Source: Ancylobacter polymorphus
GTDB lineage: Bacteria > Pseudomonadota > Alphaproteobacteria > Rhizobiales > Xanthobacteraceae
Direction: 5' to 3'
Assembly: GCF_030813495.1 (NCBI RefSeq)
Contig: NZ_JAUSUI010000006.1
Location: 62,001 to 126,000 of the forward strand
DNA: 64,000 bases
The notes beneath the pieces are model-generated. The model did no database searches, had not been told where the DNA came from, and worked only from the letters and a program-made list of their open reading frames with translations. Shown piece by piece: positions 9,017 through 17,703 of this stretch. The translations under genes and the position numbers were made by a program. Numbering within the stretch: the first letter of the stretch is position 1; each line of letters begins with the position of its first letter.

Positions 9017-9330
9017 GCCGGCGCAAGCCGGCTATGGCGATAAACGGACACCGTAATAAACTCTTCGGACCCGGGGGCAGTACCCGGCGCCTCCACCGGA
9101 GCCCATCGGCAAGTGGGCTGCGGCGGGGGCGAAACAGGATCGACGAGAGCGTAAAGGGTCTTCTTTCGCCCGGCATGGTACCGCCGTCATCGGACCAAAC
9201 ATATAGTTGCCAACGACAACTATGCTCCGGTTGCTCAGGCCGCGTGAGCGGTTTGATCTACGGAAAATAAGTCCAAACGGGTAGCACCGTGAGGCGGGGT
9301 TCGCAGGCACCTGGCAACAGAAGCCTGCAC
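9017..9330 (+). ncRNA. ssrA: Circularly permuted two-piece tmRNA (ssrA)
   Basis: Rescues stalled ribosomes and tags the nascent protein. The acceptor half comes first: a T-arm CCGGG/CCCGG with loop GGCAGTA (9071-9087), then CGCCTCC-A-CC (9088-9097). After an intervening hairpin AGCCCA/TGGGCT (9100-9119) comes the coding half, starting GGGGGCG (9125-9131). That segment pairs over seven bases with CGCCTCC and includes the alanine identity pair G3·U70 (9127·9092). The tag frame at 9209-9247 reads ANDNYAPVAQAA then TGA. A 3' hairpin GCAGGC/GCCTGC lies at 9303-9328. Outer ends are approximate. The sspB adaptor gene follows directly. Confidence 0.93.
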
Positions 9331-9383
9331 TTCCTTCTCATGTCCTACTGGCAGTCAGGACTGGAATCGGGTTCATTGCGAGC

Positions 9384-10184
9384 ATGAGCGTCGATCTGAT
9401 CCGATATGACCTGCTGGTGCAGGATGCGTTGCGCGGCGTCGTTGGCCGCGTCCTTACCGATGTCGCCCGCGACGGCTTGCCCGGCGAGCACCATCTTTAT
9501 CTCTCCTTCGATACGCGTGCGGCCGGGGTGCGAATTTCGCCGCGGCTCAAGGAGCGTTATCCCGAAGAGATGACGATCGTTCTTCAGCATCAGTTCTGGG
9601 ACCTGATCGTCACCGACCAGTTCTTCGAGGTCGGCCTGTCCTTCAACGGCATTCCCGAGCGCCTGCATGTGCCCTATGCGGCGCTGAAGGGCTTCTTCGA
9701 CCCTTCGGTCAAGTTCGGGCTGCAGTTCGAATCGGCGGAGGAGGACGGCACCGGCGAGACGCCGACCGAGCCGACGGCCGTGGCGCCCACCCCGATCGGC
9801 GAGGGCCGCCCCACCTCCGTTCCCTCCACACGTGCGCCCGCACGCGCCGCCGAGCCGGTGGTGAAGCTGGAAACGCCGGCGGCAGCGCCGCAAGCGGCGC
9901 CGACGCCCGTCGCGGCTGCCGAGAGCAAGGCCGCGCCGAAACCGGCCACTGTCGCTCCGGCCACCGTCCGGGCGGCCGAGGCGAAGCCTGCCGGAGGCGA
10001 GCCTTCCGACGCCAAATCTGTTGACGGCAAGAAGTCTTTGGACAGCAAGCCTTTGGACGGCAAGCCTGCCGAGGTGCGGCCGTCCGACGACAAGGGCGCT
10101 TCTCCCGCCGAGAGCGAGGATCCCAAGGATGGCGGCTCGGGCGGGGCGCAGGTCGTGCGGCTCGATGCGTTCCGCAAAAAGTGA
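9384..10184 (+). CDS. sspB: SspB-alpha, ClpXP adaptor for ssrA-tagged proteins
   Basis: Tethers ssrA-tagged substrates to ClpX. Residues 1-120 form the substrate-binding domain of the alphaproteobacterial SspB family (VRISPRLKERYPEEMTIVLQ, FWDLIVTDQFFEVGLSF, VPYAALKGFFDPSVKFGL). A Pro/Ala-rich disordered linker of about 130 residues follows, then the conserved C-terminal tail GGAQVVRLDAFRKK, which corresponds to the ClpX-binding XB motif. The linker contains short DSKPLDGKP-like repeats. The gene lies about 55 bp after ssrA, whose product makes its substrates. The GTG-started FAD gene follows 60 bp later. Confidence 0.95.
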   Translation: MSVDLIRYDLLVQDALRGVVGRVLTDVARDGLPGEHHLYLSFDTRAAGVRISPRLKERYPEEMTIVLQHQFWDLIVTDQFFEVGLSFNGIPERLHVPYAALKGFFDPSVKFGLQFESAEEDGTGETPTEPTAVAPTPIGEGRPTSVPSTRAPARAAEPVVKLETPAAAPQAAPTPVAAAESKAAPKPATVAPATVRAAEAKPAGGEPSDAKSVDGKKSLDSKPLDGKPAEVRPSDDKGASPAESEDPKDGGSGGAQVVRLDAFRKK

Positions 10185-10244
10185 TGATGCCGCCGGCAGG
10201 TCGGCGGTCTCACTTTCTCTCTTCCCCCAATATCGGACCTGACC

Positions 10245-11543
10245 GTGACCGCTCAGCATGAGGTGATCGTCATCGGCGCCGGCGCGGCCGGCTTGGCTGC
10301 TGGCGCGCGGCTGGCGCAAGCGGGGACGGATGTGCTGGTGCTGGAGGCGGCTGCGCGCACGGGCGGGCGGGCCTTCACCGACACCGCGACCTTCGGCGTC
10401 GCCTGGGACCGCGGCTGCCACTGGCTGCATTCCGCTTCGGTCAATCCGTTGCGGGCGGCGGCGGACGAACTCGGCCTCGCCTATTTCGTGCGCGGCAACC
10501 GCAAGGCGCGCGCCACACATCTCGGTGACCATTGGGCCGATGAGGTGGAGCGTGAGAGCATCTGGGACGCCATTCAGGCCAGTTACGCCGCGATCCACAA
10601 GGCGGGCGAGGAGGGGCGGGACGTCGCCGCCAGCGCGGTTCTCGCCGAGCTGACGCTGCCGCCGGAGGGCGCGCGGCTCGCCCGGCACTGGCTGACCCTG
10701 CTCTCGGCCGCCGAGCCGGAACGGCTCTCCACCCTCGACTACGCCGCCTATGCCGACACGGGCGAGAACTATCCGGTCGAGAAGGGCTATGGCGCGCTGG
10801 TGCAGGCGCTCGCCGCCCGGGAGGCGCCGGGACTCCCTATCGCTACCGGCTGCGCGGTTTCGACCATCGATTGGTCGGGGCAGGGGGTGACGCTGGCCAC
10901 CTCACGCGGAACGCTCACGGCCCGCCTCGCCATCGTCGCGGTGCCGACCTCGGTGATCGCGCGCGGCGGGCTTGCCTTCGCGCCGCTACTGCCGCCCGAT
11001 CTCGCGGAGGCCTTCGAGGCGCTGCCGCTGGGCGCGGCGGAAAAGGTCGCCTTCCTGTTCGACCGCGACGTGTTCGGCGCCGAGCCCACCAGCTATATCG
11101 ACACGCTGGATCGGCGCGACCCGGAGCGCAAGCCGGTGAATTTCACGCTCAACCCGTTCGGCCACCCCATGGCCGTCGCCCAGCTCGGCGGGGCGAATGC
11201 GGCGGCGCTGGTGACGGCCGGGCCGGCGGCGATGCGCGACTTCGCGCTGGCCGCGCTGAAAGACGCGTTCGGCGCCGACATCGACAAACATGTCGCCGGC
11301 GTCGCCACCACGGGCTGGGTGGCCGATCCCCTGATCGGCGGCGGCTATAGCTGCGCCCTGCCGGGTTTCGCCCATATGCGGGCGCGGCTGACGCAGACGC
11401 TGACGCACCCGCTCGGGGACCGTCTTCTGTTCGCTGGCGAGGCCGCCTCGCCCCACGCCTATTCCACCGCCCATGGCGCGCACCAGACCGGCCTTGCGGC
11501 GGCGGACACCGCCCTGGCGCGGCTGCGCGGGAGGGCTGCATGA
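10245..11543 (+). CDS. Flavin monoamine oxidase-family FAD-dependent oxidoreductase
   Basis: A 432-residue flavoenzyme of the amine oxidase superfamily. The N-terminal Rossmann motif VIVIGAGAAGLAAGARLA (about 6-23), with the acidic strand end VLVLEA, binds FAD. ARTGGRAFTDT is the family arginine motif, and the C-terminal DRLLFAGEAAS motif contacts the flavin. The substrate is not readable; polyamine or other primary amines are possible. The start is GTG at 10245 with no strong RBS. Its stop overlaps the folA ATG (ATGA), so the two are translationally coupled. Confidence 0.85.
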   Translation: MTAQHEVIVIGAGAAGLAAGARLAQAGTDVLVLEAAARTGGRAFTDTATFGVAWDRGCHWLHSASVNPLRAAADELGLAYFVRGNRKARATHLGDHWADEVERESIWDAIQASYAAIHKAGEEGRDVAASAVLAELTLPPEGARLARHWLTLLSAAEPERLSTLDYAAYADTGENYPVEKGYGALVQALAAREAPGLPIATGCAVSTIDWSGQGVTLATSRGTLTARLAIVAVPTSVIARGGLAFAPLLPPDLAEAFEALPLGAAEKVAFLFDRDVFGAEPTSYIDTLDRRDPERKPVNFTLNPFGHPMAVAQLGGANAAALVTAGPAAMRDFALAALKDAFGADIDKHVAGVATTGWVADPLIGGGYSCALPGFAHMRARLTQTLTHPLGDRLLFAGEAASPHAYSTAHGAHQTGLAAADTALARLRGRAA

Positions 11544-12049
11544 CCGTTCTCACCCTGGTTGCCGCCGTGGCGGAGAATGGCGTGATCGGGCGCGGCGATG
11601 CGCTGCCCTGGCACATATCGGGCGATCTCAAGCGCTTTCGGGCGATCACCTGGGGCAAGCCGATCCTGATGGGGCGGCGGACCTTCGAATCCATCGGCAA
11701 GCCGCTGCCGGGGCGCACCAGCCTCGTCATCACCCGCGACACCGGCTTCCGGCCGCCGGAGGGGGTGCTGGTCGTCTCCTCGCTCGGGGCCGCGCTGGAG
11801 CGCGGGGCGCAGGAGGCTTTGCGGCTCGGCGTCGACGAGATGGCGGTGGTCGGCGGCGCACAGATCTACGCACAGGCCTTTCCCCATGCCGCGCGGCTGC
11901 GCCTCACCGAGGTGCATGGCAAGCCCGAGGGCGACGTGCATTTCCCCGCCTTCGCGCGCGAGGAGTGGCGTGAGACCGGCCGCGAAGGGCCGATCCAGGG
12001 CGAGAAGGACGAATTCGCCTTCAGCTTCGTGGATTACGAGCGGGCCTGA
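11540..12049 (+). CDS. folA: Dihydrofolate reductase
   Basis: Reduces dihydrofolate to tetrahydrofolate with NADPH. The 169 residues show the DHFR pattern: AENGVIGRGDALPWHISGD with the Trp/Asp loop, ILMGRRTFESIGKPLPGR, and VVGGAQIYAQAFPHA with the Gly-Gly NADPH turn. The ATG overlaps the stop of the FAD oxidoreductase. It probably belongs to an sspB-FAD-folA transcript. With thyA in the same neighbourhood, the thymidylate cycle enzymes are close but not in one operon. Confidence 0.97.
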   Translation: MTVLTLVAAVAENGVIGRGDALPWHISGDLKRFRAITWGKPILMGRRTFESIGKPLPGRTSLVITRDTGFRPPEGVLVVSSLGAALERGAQEALRLGVDEMAVVGGAQIYAQAFPHAARLRLTEVHGKPEGDVHFPAFAREEWRETGREGPIQGEKDEFAFSFVDYERA

Positions 12050-12064
12050 GCCGGCCGTCCGGCT

Positions 12065-12691
12065 TCAGATCGGCCGTCCCTCGACCTTGATCGCCAGTTC
12101 CTTCTCCATATCCACCATCGCGTCGAGATGCGGGTAGATGGCCAGCGCCCGGCGGGCGGCCTCCAGCGCGCGCTTGTCGTCGCCGATTTCCTTGCAGATG
12201 ATGGCGATGCCCGCCCAGGCGCCGTAATGGCGCGGCTCGCGGGCGACGACCTGGCGCAGATCGACCAGCGCGTCGGAATAGTCCTCGCGCAGGAAGAAGA
12301 TGGTGGCGCGCTTGTTCCAGGCTTCGAGATAATCCGGCTCGATGCGCAGCAGGCCGTCGAGCAGTTCCACCGCGAGGTCGAACTGCTTCGCCTGGGTCGC
12401 CTGCGAGGCGCGGGCCATCAGCAGATCGGCGGTGTCGCTGCCGGAAGGGGTGAGCGCCACGTCGATGCGGGCGGCGATTTCCTTGGCCGATTCGTCGTCC
12501 GGCGCCGCCTTCAGCGCGGCGAACAGCGCGTCGAGCCGCTTGGCGCGGTCGGGCTCCGCCGGCTTGGGCGCAGGCGCGGCAGCCTCGGGCCGCTCCGCCT
12601 GGGGCGGCGGGGGCGTCTCGGCCGATGCGCCGGGCGCGAAAGCGCCAAGCGGGGCGGCGGCAAGGATCAGGGCAGCAAAAAGGGCGCGCAT
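12065..12691 (-). CDS. Exported tetratricopeptide-repeat protein
   Basis: A 208-residue protein with a signal peptide (about 1-24, ending GASA), a Pro/Ala/Glu linker, and a helical C-terminal half with TPR-like units (for example AVELLDGLLRIEPDYLEAWNKRATIFFLREDYSDALVDLRQVVAREP). These repeats usually scaffold protein-protein contacts in the periplasm. The gene is convergent with folA and faces a short G/C hairpin across the 15-bp gap. No specific partner is visible. Confidence 0.82.
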   Translation of the reverse strand: MRALFAALILAAAPLGAFAPGASAETPPPPQAERPEAAAPAPKPAEPDRAKRLDALFAALKAAPDDESAKEIAARIDVALTPSGSDTADLLMARASQATQAKQFDLAVELLDGLLRIEPDYLEAWNKRATIFFLREDYSDALVDLRQVVAREPRHYGAWAGIAIICKEIGDDKRALEAARRALAIYPHLDAMVDMEKELAIKVEGRPI

Positions 12692-12737
12692 GTCTCCATG
12701 TTAGGAGTCACGGCGCCCTTGAGCAATATTGTCCGCT

Positions 12738-12764
12738 AAAGGCCGCGAAATCGTGAACGCGGCC
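12738..12764 (-). terminator. Probable terminator of rpmJ
   Basis: On the minus strand, GGCCGCG and CGCGGCC form a 7-bp stem with a 10-nt loop followed by TTT, 25 bp after the rpmJ stop. The T-tract is short, so termination strength is uncertain. Confidence 0.55.
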
Positions 12765-12788
12765 GATCGAGGGCCCAGAGGCCTTCGC

Positions 12789-12914
12789 TCAGCCCTGGCG
12801 GGCCTTGAAGCGCTTCTGGGTCTTGTTGATGATGTAGACGCGGCCCTTGCGGCGCACCAGACGGTTGTCGCGGTGACGGCCGAGCAGCGACTTGAGCGAG
12901 TTACGGATCTTCAT
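12789..12914 (-). CDS. rpmJ: 50S ribosomal protein L36 (zinc-free form)
   Basis: A 41-residue basic protein of the large subunit, read as [20 protein letters not shown] followed by a [19 protein letters not shown] end. It lacks the CxxC...C..H zinc ribbon of the classical 37-residue L36, so it is the C-minus paralogue type that does not need zinc. An RBS (GAAGG) precedes the ATG, a near-consensus promoter lies about 90 bp upstream, and a probable terminator follows, so it is a monocistronic gene. Confidence 0.95.
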   Translation of the reverse strand: MKIRNSLKSLLGRHRDNRLVRRKGRVYIINKTQKRFKARQG

Positions 12915-13001
12915 GACACTAACCTTCGGATCGACAGAGCCTGCGCATGAGACGGCGCCCTATGGCCGCGCCCCGATCCGCCAGCAGAAATTGAGGCCCG
13001 G

Positions 13002-13031
13002 CTGATAGCGGAGCGGAGGGGGCCTTGTCAA
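13002..13031 (-). promoter_or_regulatory. Predicted promoter of rpmJ
   Basis: On the minus strand, TTGACA (13026-13031) is followed by an 18-nt spacer and TATCAG (13002-13007). Transcription would start near 12995, giving a leader of about 80 nt before rpmJ. Confidence 0.7.
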
Positions 13032-13061
13032 TCCAAACGGCCTTCTCCGCCTGAACCTTCC

Positions 13062-13460
13062 TCAGCTTCGGCCGAGGCGGCCGAGATGGGTGTGGCCGAA
13101 ACCGGCGCTGTATTTGAGCCCATAGCCGAGCAGCCGGTCGAGCCCGATATGGGCGGTCCAGATCAGGGCGAGGGCGGCGGCGAGCGGGGCGCTGAACCCA
13201 TAGGCGAGGGCGCCGAGCAGCGCCGGGCCCACATAGGTGTGGCCGGTATTGTAGACCAAAGCCCCCGCGCGCGGCCCGGCGAGATAGCCCAGCATCGACA
13301 GGTCCGGCGCCAGAATCAGCGCGGCGAACAGCCACCAGCTGGCGCCGAGCGCGGCATAGGCCACCAGAGCGGCGGCGAAGACGGCGAGGCCCTCGGCGCG
13401 CAGCAGCGCGGCAGGAGCGCCCGTCACCGCGCCTGAAGATGCCTCACGTTCAGTCGTCAT
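13062..13460 (-). CDS. DUF4260 family membrane protein
   Basis: A 132-residue integral membrane protein with four hydrophobic segments (roughly 22-40, 42-60, 78-98, 100-115). It carries the DUF4260 pattern: APDLSMLGYLAGPRAGALVYNTGHTY, and near the end WTAHIGLDRLLGYGLKYSAGFGHTHLG. The conserved His and Asp residues in and next to membrane segments are characteristic, but no activity is known to me. It lies 18 bp downstream of rnhA on the same strand and may end the ispH-thrB-rnhA transcript. Confidence 0.85.
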   Translation of the reverse strand: MTTEREASSGAVTGAPAALLRAEGLAVFAAALVAYAALGASWWLFAALILAPDLSMLGYLAGPRAGALVYNTGHTYVGPALLGALAYGFSAPLAAALALIWTAHIGLDRLLGYGLKYSAGFGHTHLGRLGRS

Positions 13461-13478
13461 GACATTAGGCCGTCCGGT

Positions 13479-14003
13479 TCAGTAGCCGCCCCGCGCGGCC
13501 TTGTAGGGCGCCATGCCGGCGCGGGCGAGTTCGTCCGCCCGCTCGTTCATCTCGTCGCCGGCATGGCCCTTGACCCAGTGCCAGCGAATGTCGTGGCGGG
13601 CGATGGCCGCTTCAAGGCGTTCCCACAGGTCGACATTCTTCACCGGCTTCTTGTCGGCGGTGCGCCAGCCATTGCGCTTCCAGCCGGCGATCCACTTGGT
13701 GATGCCGTTGCGCATATATTCGCTGTCGGTGTGCAGATCGACCGTGCAGGGGCGCTTGAGCGCCTCCAGCGCAGAGATCGCCGCCATAAGCTCCATGCGG
13801 TTGTTGGTGGTGGGGGATTCGCCCCCCGAGAGTTCCTTTTCCGAGCCGGCATAGCGCAGGATCGCGCCCCAGCCGCCGGGGCCGGGATTGCCGGAGCAGG
13901 CGCCGTCGGTCCAGATGGCGACGATGCCCTTCGGCGCTTCCTTGGGAGCTTCCTTGGCCGTGTCGTCGGCGAAGATGCGGGCGGTGCCGGGAGCGGTCTT
14001 CAC
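13479..14003 (-). CDS. rnhA: Ribonuclease HI
   Basis: Cleaves RNA in RNA-DNA hybrids. The four acidic catalytic residues are in place: Asp33 in [16 protein letters not shown], Glu71 in [10 protein letters not shown], Asp93 in [11 protein letters not shown] and Asp157 in NERADELA, with the conserved His147 in WVKGHAGD. The N-terminal 25 residues are an Ala/Glu/Lys-rich extension with a repeated KEAPKEAPK unit that is absent from E. coli RNase HI. The start overlaps the thrB stop by four bases, so the pair is translationally coupled, as in many Rhizobiales. Confidence 0.97.
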   Translation of the reverse strand: MKTAPGTARIFADDTAKEAPKEAPKGIVAIWTDGACSGNPGPGGWGAILRYAGSEKELSGGESPTTNNRMELMAAISALEALKRPCTVDLHTDSEYMRNGITKWIAGWKRNGWRTADKKPVKNVDLWERLEAAIARHDIRWHWVKGHAGDEMNERADELARAGMAPYKAARGGY

Positions 14004-14980
14004 GCGGCGTCGCCTTCCAGCACGCCATAGTCGCGCGGGCTGGTCACGGAGCGGTGGAAGCGCAGCTTGCGCAGATATTCCAGCGGGTCGTGCGGGCGCA
14101 CCAGCGCGCCGGGCGGCACGTTCAGCCAGTCCACCAAACGGGTGAGCAGGAAGCGCAGCGCGGCGCCGCGCGCCAACAGCGGCAATGCGGCGATCTCGTC
14201 AGACCCGAGAGGCCGCTCGGCCTGATAGGCGGCGAGCAAGGCGCGGCCCTTGGTCTGGTTGAAGGCGCCGTCCGGCTCGAAGCACCAGGCATTGAGGCAG
14301 ATGGCGACATCATAGGCGAGAAGGTCGTTGCAGCCGAAATAGAAGTCGATCAGCCCCGACAGCCGCCCATCGGTGAAGAACACATTGTCCGGGAACAGAT
14401 CGGCATGGATGATGCCGTCGGGCAGGCCGGTTGGCCAGCGCGCTTCCAGCACGGCGAGCTCATCGGCGATGAGGGCGGAGAGTCCCGGCGCCACTGTGTC
14501 CGCCCGCTCGCCCGCCTGCTCGTAGAGCGGACGCCAGCCGGCGACCGAGAGCGCATTGGCGCGGTGGAAGGCGGTGAAGTCGGCGCCGGCCTTGTGCAGC
14601 CCTGCCAGCGCGGCGCCGAGCGCGGCGCAGTGGGCGACGCCGGGACGGCGCACCGAGGTGCCGACGAGGAAGGTGACGATCAGCGCCGGCCGTCCCGCCA
14701 GCCGGCCGAGGGCCACGCCGTCGCGGTTACGCACCGGCTGCGGGCAGTCGATGCCGCGTGTCGCCAGATGCTCCATCAGACCGACGAAGAACGGCAGATC
14801 CGCCGGGTTCACCCGCTTCTCATAAAGGGTGAGGATGAAGCTGCCCGCCTCGGTCTGCAGCAGGTAGTTGGAATTCTCTACCCCCTCGGCGATGCCTTTG
14901 AAGGCCCGCAGGCGGCCGAGATCATAGGTGGCGAGGAAGGCTTCGAGCTCTTCCGGGGAAACGTCGGTGTAAACGGCCAT
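14000..14980 (-). CDS. thrB: Homoserine kinase (ThrB, APH-like fold)
   Basis: Phosphorylates homoserine on the threonine pathway. The 326-residue protein belongs to the aminoglycoside-phosphotransferase-like ThrB type, not the GHMP type. It begins [20 protein letters not shown], contains [11 protein letters not shown], and has the kinase catalytic loop [14 protein letters not shown] with Asp, then the metal motif [15 protein letters not shown]. It sits between ispH and rnhA, 14 bp after ispH, a conserved order in this group. Confidence 0.95.
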   Translation of the reverse strand: MAVYTDVSPEELEAFLATYDLGRLRAFKGIAEGVENSNYLLQTEAGSFILTLYEKRVNPADLPFFVGLMEHLATRGIDCPQPVRNRDGVALGRLAGRPALIVTFLVGTSVRRPGVAHCAALGAALAGLHKAGADFTAFHRANALSVAGWRPLYEQAGERADTVAPGLSALIADELAVLEARWPTGLPDGIIHADLFPDNVFFTDGRLSGLIDFYFGCNDLLAYDVAICLNAWCFEPDGAFNQTKGRALLAAYQAERPLGSDEIAALPLLARGAALRFLLTRLVDWLNVPPGALVRPHDPLEYLRKLRFHRSVTSPRDYGVLEGDAA

Positions 14981-14994
14981 GGGACGGGTCGAGC

Positions 14995-15963
14995 CTATTC
15001 GGCAGCATCGGAACGGAGCTGCCGGGGCAGCGGGAAGAACACGTCCTCATGGGCGTTGTGCACCGTCTCCACCGCCAGCGTGTAGCGTTCGGCGAAGGCG
15101 TCGAGGATTTCCTCGACCAGCACTTCCGGGGCAGAGGCGCCGGCGCTGACGCCCAGCGAGGTGATGGCGCCGAAGCGCTCCCAGTCGATCTCGCTCGCCC
15201 GCTGCACCAGCGCCGCGTGGCGGCAGCCGGCGCGCTCGGCGGCCTCCCTCAGGCGCTGGGAGTTGGAGGAGTTGGGGGCGCCGACGACGATCATCGCGTC
15301 CACCTCAGGCGCGACGCGCTTGACCGCTTCCTGCCGGTTGGTGGTGGCGTAGCAGATGTCTTCCTTGTGCGGCGCCACCATGGCGGGGAAGCGTTCGCGC
15401 AGGATGGCGACGATCTCGGCGGTGTCGTCGATGGAGAGCGTGGTCTGGGTGGTGAAGGCGAGATTGCCGGTGTCGCGGGGCTGAAACAGCCGCGCCTGCT
15501 CGGCGGTCTCCACCAGCGACACCGCGCCCTCGGGCAGCTGGCCCATGGTGCCGATCACCTCGGGGTGGCCGGCATGGCCGATGAGCACGACCTCGCGGCC
15601 GCGCTTGTAGTGGACGGTGGCCTCGCGGTGCACCTTGGTCACCAGCGGGCAGGTGGCGTCGATGGCGAAGAAATTGCGCCGGGCGGCGTCCTCGGGCACC
15701 GAACGGGCGACGCCATGGGCGGAGAAAATGACCGGGGCGGCGGTGCCGGCGGGCACTTCGTCGAGTTCCTCGACAAAGACGGCGCCCTTCGCCTTCAGCC
15801 CTTCCACCACATATTTATTGTGCACGATCTCGTGGCGCACATAGACCGGCGGGCCGTACATCTCCAGCGCCCGCTCCACCGCGTCGATGGCGCGCACCAC
15901 CCCGGCGCAGAAGCCGCGCGGGGCACAGAGTAGGACGCGGAGAACAGGTTTTTCGGCGGTCAT
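14995..15963 (-). CDS. ispH: 4-hydroxy-3-methylbut-2-enyl diphosphate reductase
   Basis: Last enzyme of the MEP isoprenoid pathway, converting HMBPP to IPP and DMAPP. From ATG 15963 the protein has 322 residues. The three cluster cysteines are Cys19 (PRGFCAGV), Cys104 ([10 protein letters not shown]) and Cys203 ([10 protein letters not shown]); the conserved His residues of HEIVHN and SAHGV are present. The open frame extends about 45 codons upstream but without family similarity. It heads the ispH-thrB-rnhA run; yceI lies 67 bp upstream. Confidence 0.97.
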   Translation of the reverse strand: MTAEKPVLRVLLCAPRGFCAGVVRAIDAVERALEMYGPPVYVRHEIVHNKYVVEGLKAKGAVFVEELDEVPAGTAAPVIFSAHGVARSVPEDAARRNFFAIDATCPLVTKVHREATVHYKRGREVVLIGHAGHPEVIGTMGQLPEGAVSLVETAEQARLFQPRDTGNLAFTTQTTLSIDDTAEIVAILRERFPAMVAPHKEDICYATTNRQEAVKRVAPEVDAMIVVGAPNSSNSQRLREAAERAGCRHAALVQRASEIDWERFGAITSLGVSAGASAPEVLVEEILDAFAERYTLAVETVHNAHEDVFFPLPRQLRSDAAE

Positions 15964-16030
15964 CGCAGGGTCCAGCGGGGCCTCGCCACCGTCATGGGTG
16001 CCGAGGCCCGCGCTGTCAAGCGCGGCCCGG

Positions 16031-16657
16031 TCAGGGCTGCTTGATGAAGGCGGCGACGATGTCCAGCGCCACCTCGTCGGAAATAGTGGGCACGCCATAG
16101 CCGAGGCCGAAATCGCTGCGCTTGATCTCGGTGGTGCCGGTGAAGCCGATATTCTCCACCTTGGTCATCGGGTTGATGCCGGCGCCGAAAAAGCTGACAT
16201 CCATGGTGACCGGCTTGGTCACGCCGTGCAGGGTCAGCTCGCCCTCGATGGTGGCGTCGCTGCCCTCGACCGTGATCTTCGAGGATTTGAAGGTCGCGGT
16301 GGGAAACTTCGCCGCGTCGAGGAGATCCGGGCTGGCGAGATGGGTGGCGAACTCTTCCGACGTGACGCGCAGCCCCGCGATCGGGATGGTGACTTCCAGC
16401 TTCGCGTCATCCGGCTTGCTGGGATCGAGCACCAGCGTGCCGGCGGAAGCGCCGAACATGCCGGCGAGCGGGGTGATGCCCATGTGATCGACCGTCCAGA
16501 CGATCTGGGTGTGGTCGGGATCGACGGTGTAAGTGCCGCCGCTGATGCGGGACACCTCGTCCGTGCCCGGCATTTCGCGCGCGGCGTCCTGCGCGAGGGC
16601 GCCGGTGACGGCGGAGAAAAGGAGGGTGGCGGCGGTGATAAGTCGAACAGGCTTCAT
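16031..16657 (-). CDS. YceI family periplasmic protein
   Basis: A 208-residue exported lipocalin-like protein: signal peptide at about 1-22 ([20 protein letters not shown]), then [42 protein letters not shown] and [20 protein letters not shown], the signature strands of YceI. Family members bind long isoprenoid or amphiphilic ligands. That fits its position just upstream of ispH (inference). It is divergent from trcR across about 260 bp. Confidence 0.93.
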   Translation of the reverse strand: MKPVRLITAATLLFSAVTGALAQDAAREMPGTDEVSRISGGTYTVDPDHTQIVWTVDHMGITPLAGMFGASAGTLVLDPSKPDDAKLEVTIPIAGLRVTSEEFATHLASPDLLDAAKFPTATFKSSKITVEGSDATIEGELTLHGVTKPVTMDVSFFGAGINPMTKVENIGFTGTTEIKRSDFGLGYGVPTISDEVALDIVAAFIKQP

Positions 16658-16738
16658 CGCGTCATCCTTGTTGGTGGGGGGCGCGGACGCTAGCAGCGGG
16701 GCAATGCAACCGCCACCCCATGCGCTGCGTCTTTGGAT

Positions 16739-16767
16739 TTGCAGGACGGCGCGCGCGGGCTTATATT
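16739..16767 (+). promoter_or_regulatory. Predicted promoter of trcR
   Basis: TTGCAG at 16739-16744, a 17-bp spacer, and TATATT at 16762-16767. The transcript would have a leader of about 145 nt before the trcR ATG at 16919. Confidence 0.55.
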
Positions 16768-16918
16768 CACGCCATCCCGGTCATCGCGAGACGGTCCGAG
16801 GCTCCGCCCCTCCGGGTGGTGGGCGCGGGGAGACTTTTGCGCGGCCGAAGACCCGAAATCTGCACGCCGGCTCGGTTTCACCGCCCGCCCGGCGCCTCAC
16901 TGGATGGAGCTGCGTCCC

Positions 16919-17623
16919 ATGGCGAACGCCCCCCTGATGCCGAAGGCCACCGCCGTGTGGCTGGTCGAGAATACCGCCCTGACCTTCGACCAGATCGCGG
17001 ATTTTTGTAAGCTGCACGTGCTGGAAGTGAAGGGCATCGCCGATGGCGAGGTGGCGCAGGGCATCAAGGGCAGCGATCCGATCACCACGGGCCAGCTCGC
17101 CCGCGAGGAAATCGAGCGCGCGGAGAAGAACCCGCATCACCGGCTGAAGCTGCTCGAGTCCAAGGTGCGCCTGCCCGAGCCCAAGCGCCGCCGCGGCCCG
17201 CGTTACACCCCCGTGTCGAAGCGCCAGGATCGCCCGAATGCCATTCTCTGGCTGCTGCGCAACCATCCGGAGCTGAAGGACAGCCAGATCATGCGTCTGG
17301 TGGGCACGACCAAGACGACCATCGAGTCGATCAAGGAGCGCACCCACTGGAACGCGGCGCATCTGACGCCGATGGACCCGGTGACGCTCGGCCTGTGCTC
17401 GCAGATCGACCTCGATATCGAGGTGCAGCGCTCCTCCAAGGACCGTCCCGCTTCGGTGGCGCCGGTCGGCGACGAGACGACGCTGCTGCCGGTCGACCTG
17501 TCGGTCGGCGACGGGCCGGAGCCCTTCGTGCCCAGCCGCAAGCCGCGCGAGGAAGCGATCGACCTCGAAACCGTGTTCGCCAAGCTTGGCGGCTCGCGCA
17601 AGAGCGAAGCCGACGACGAGTGA
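16919..17623 (+). CDS. trcR: Cell-cycle transcriptional regulator TrcR (DUF1013)
   Basis: A 234-residue cytosolic protein of the DUF1013 family, confined to alphaproteobacteria and named TrcR for its link to cell-cycle transcription. It shows the family start (MANAPLMPKATAVWLVENT), a helix-turn-helix-like segment (LTFDQIADFCKLHVLEVKGIADG), the basic linker PEPKRRRGPRYTPVSKRQDR, and a second winged-helix-like part (NAILWLLRNHPELKDSQIMRLVGTTK). The C-terminus is acidic. The start is the ATG with GGAG nine bases upstream; the frame extends further 5' without conservation. A strong terminator follows. Confidence 0.92.
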   Translation: MANAPLMPKATAVWLVENTALTFDQIADFCKLHVLEVKGIADGEVAQGIKGSDPITTGQLAREEIERAEKNPHHRLKLLESKVRLPEPKRRRGPRYTPVSKRQDRPNAILWLLRNHPELKDSQIMRLVGTTKTTIESIKERTHWNAAHLTPMDPVTLGLCSQIDLDIEVQRSSKDRPASVAPVGDETTLLPVDLSVGDGPEPFVPSRKPREEAIDLETVFAKLGGSRKSEADDE

Positions 17624-17654
17624 GCCGCGTTTTGCGGACAGCCGCCTGAACGAG

Positions 17655-17687
17655 AAAAGCCCGGAGCGTTACCGCCCCGGGCTTTTT
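17655..17687 (+). terminator. Bidirectional rho-independent terminator between trcR and prpE
   Basis: AAAAGCCCGG (17655-17664) pairs with CCGGGCTTTT, ending in TTTTT at 17683-17687. Because the stem begins with A residues, the minus strand also ends in a T-tract, so it can terminate the convergent prpE transcript too. Confidence 0.9.
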
Positions 17688-17703
17688 CATGCGTCGTTGA
17701 GAC

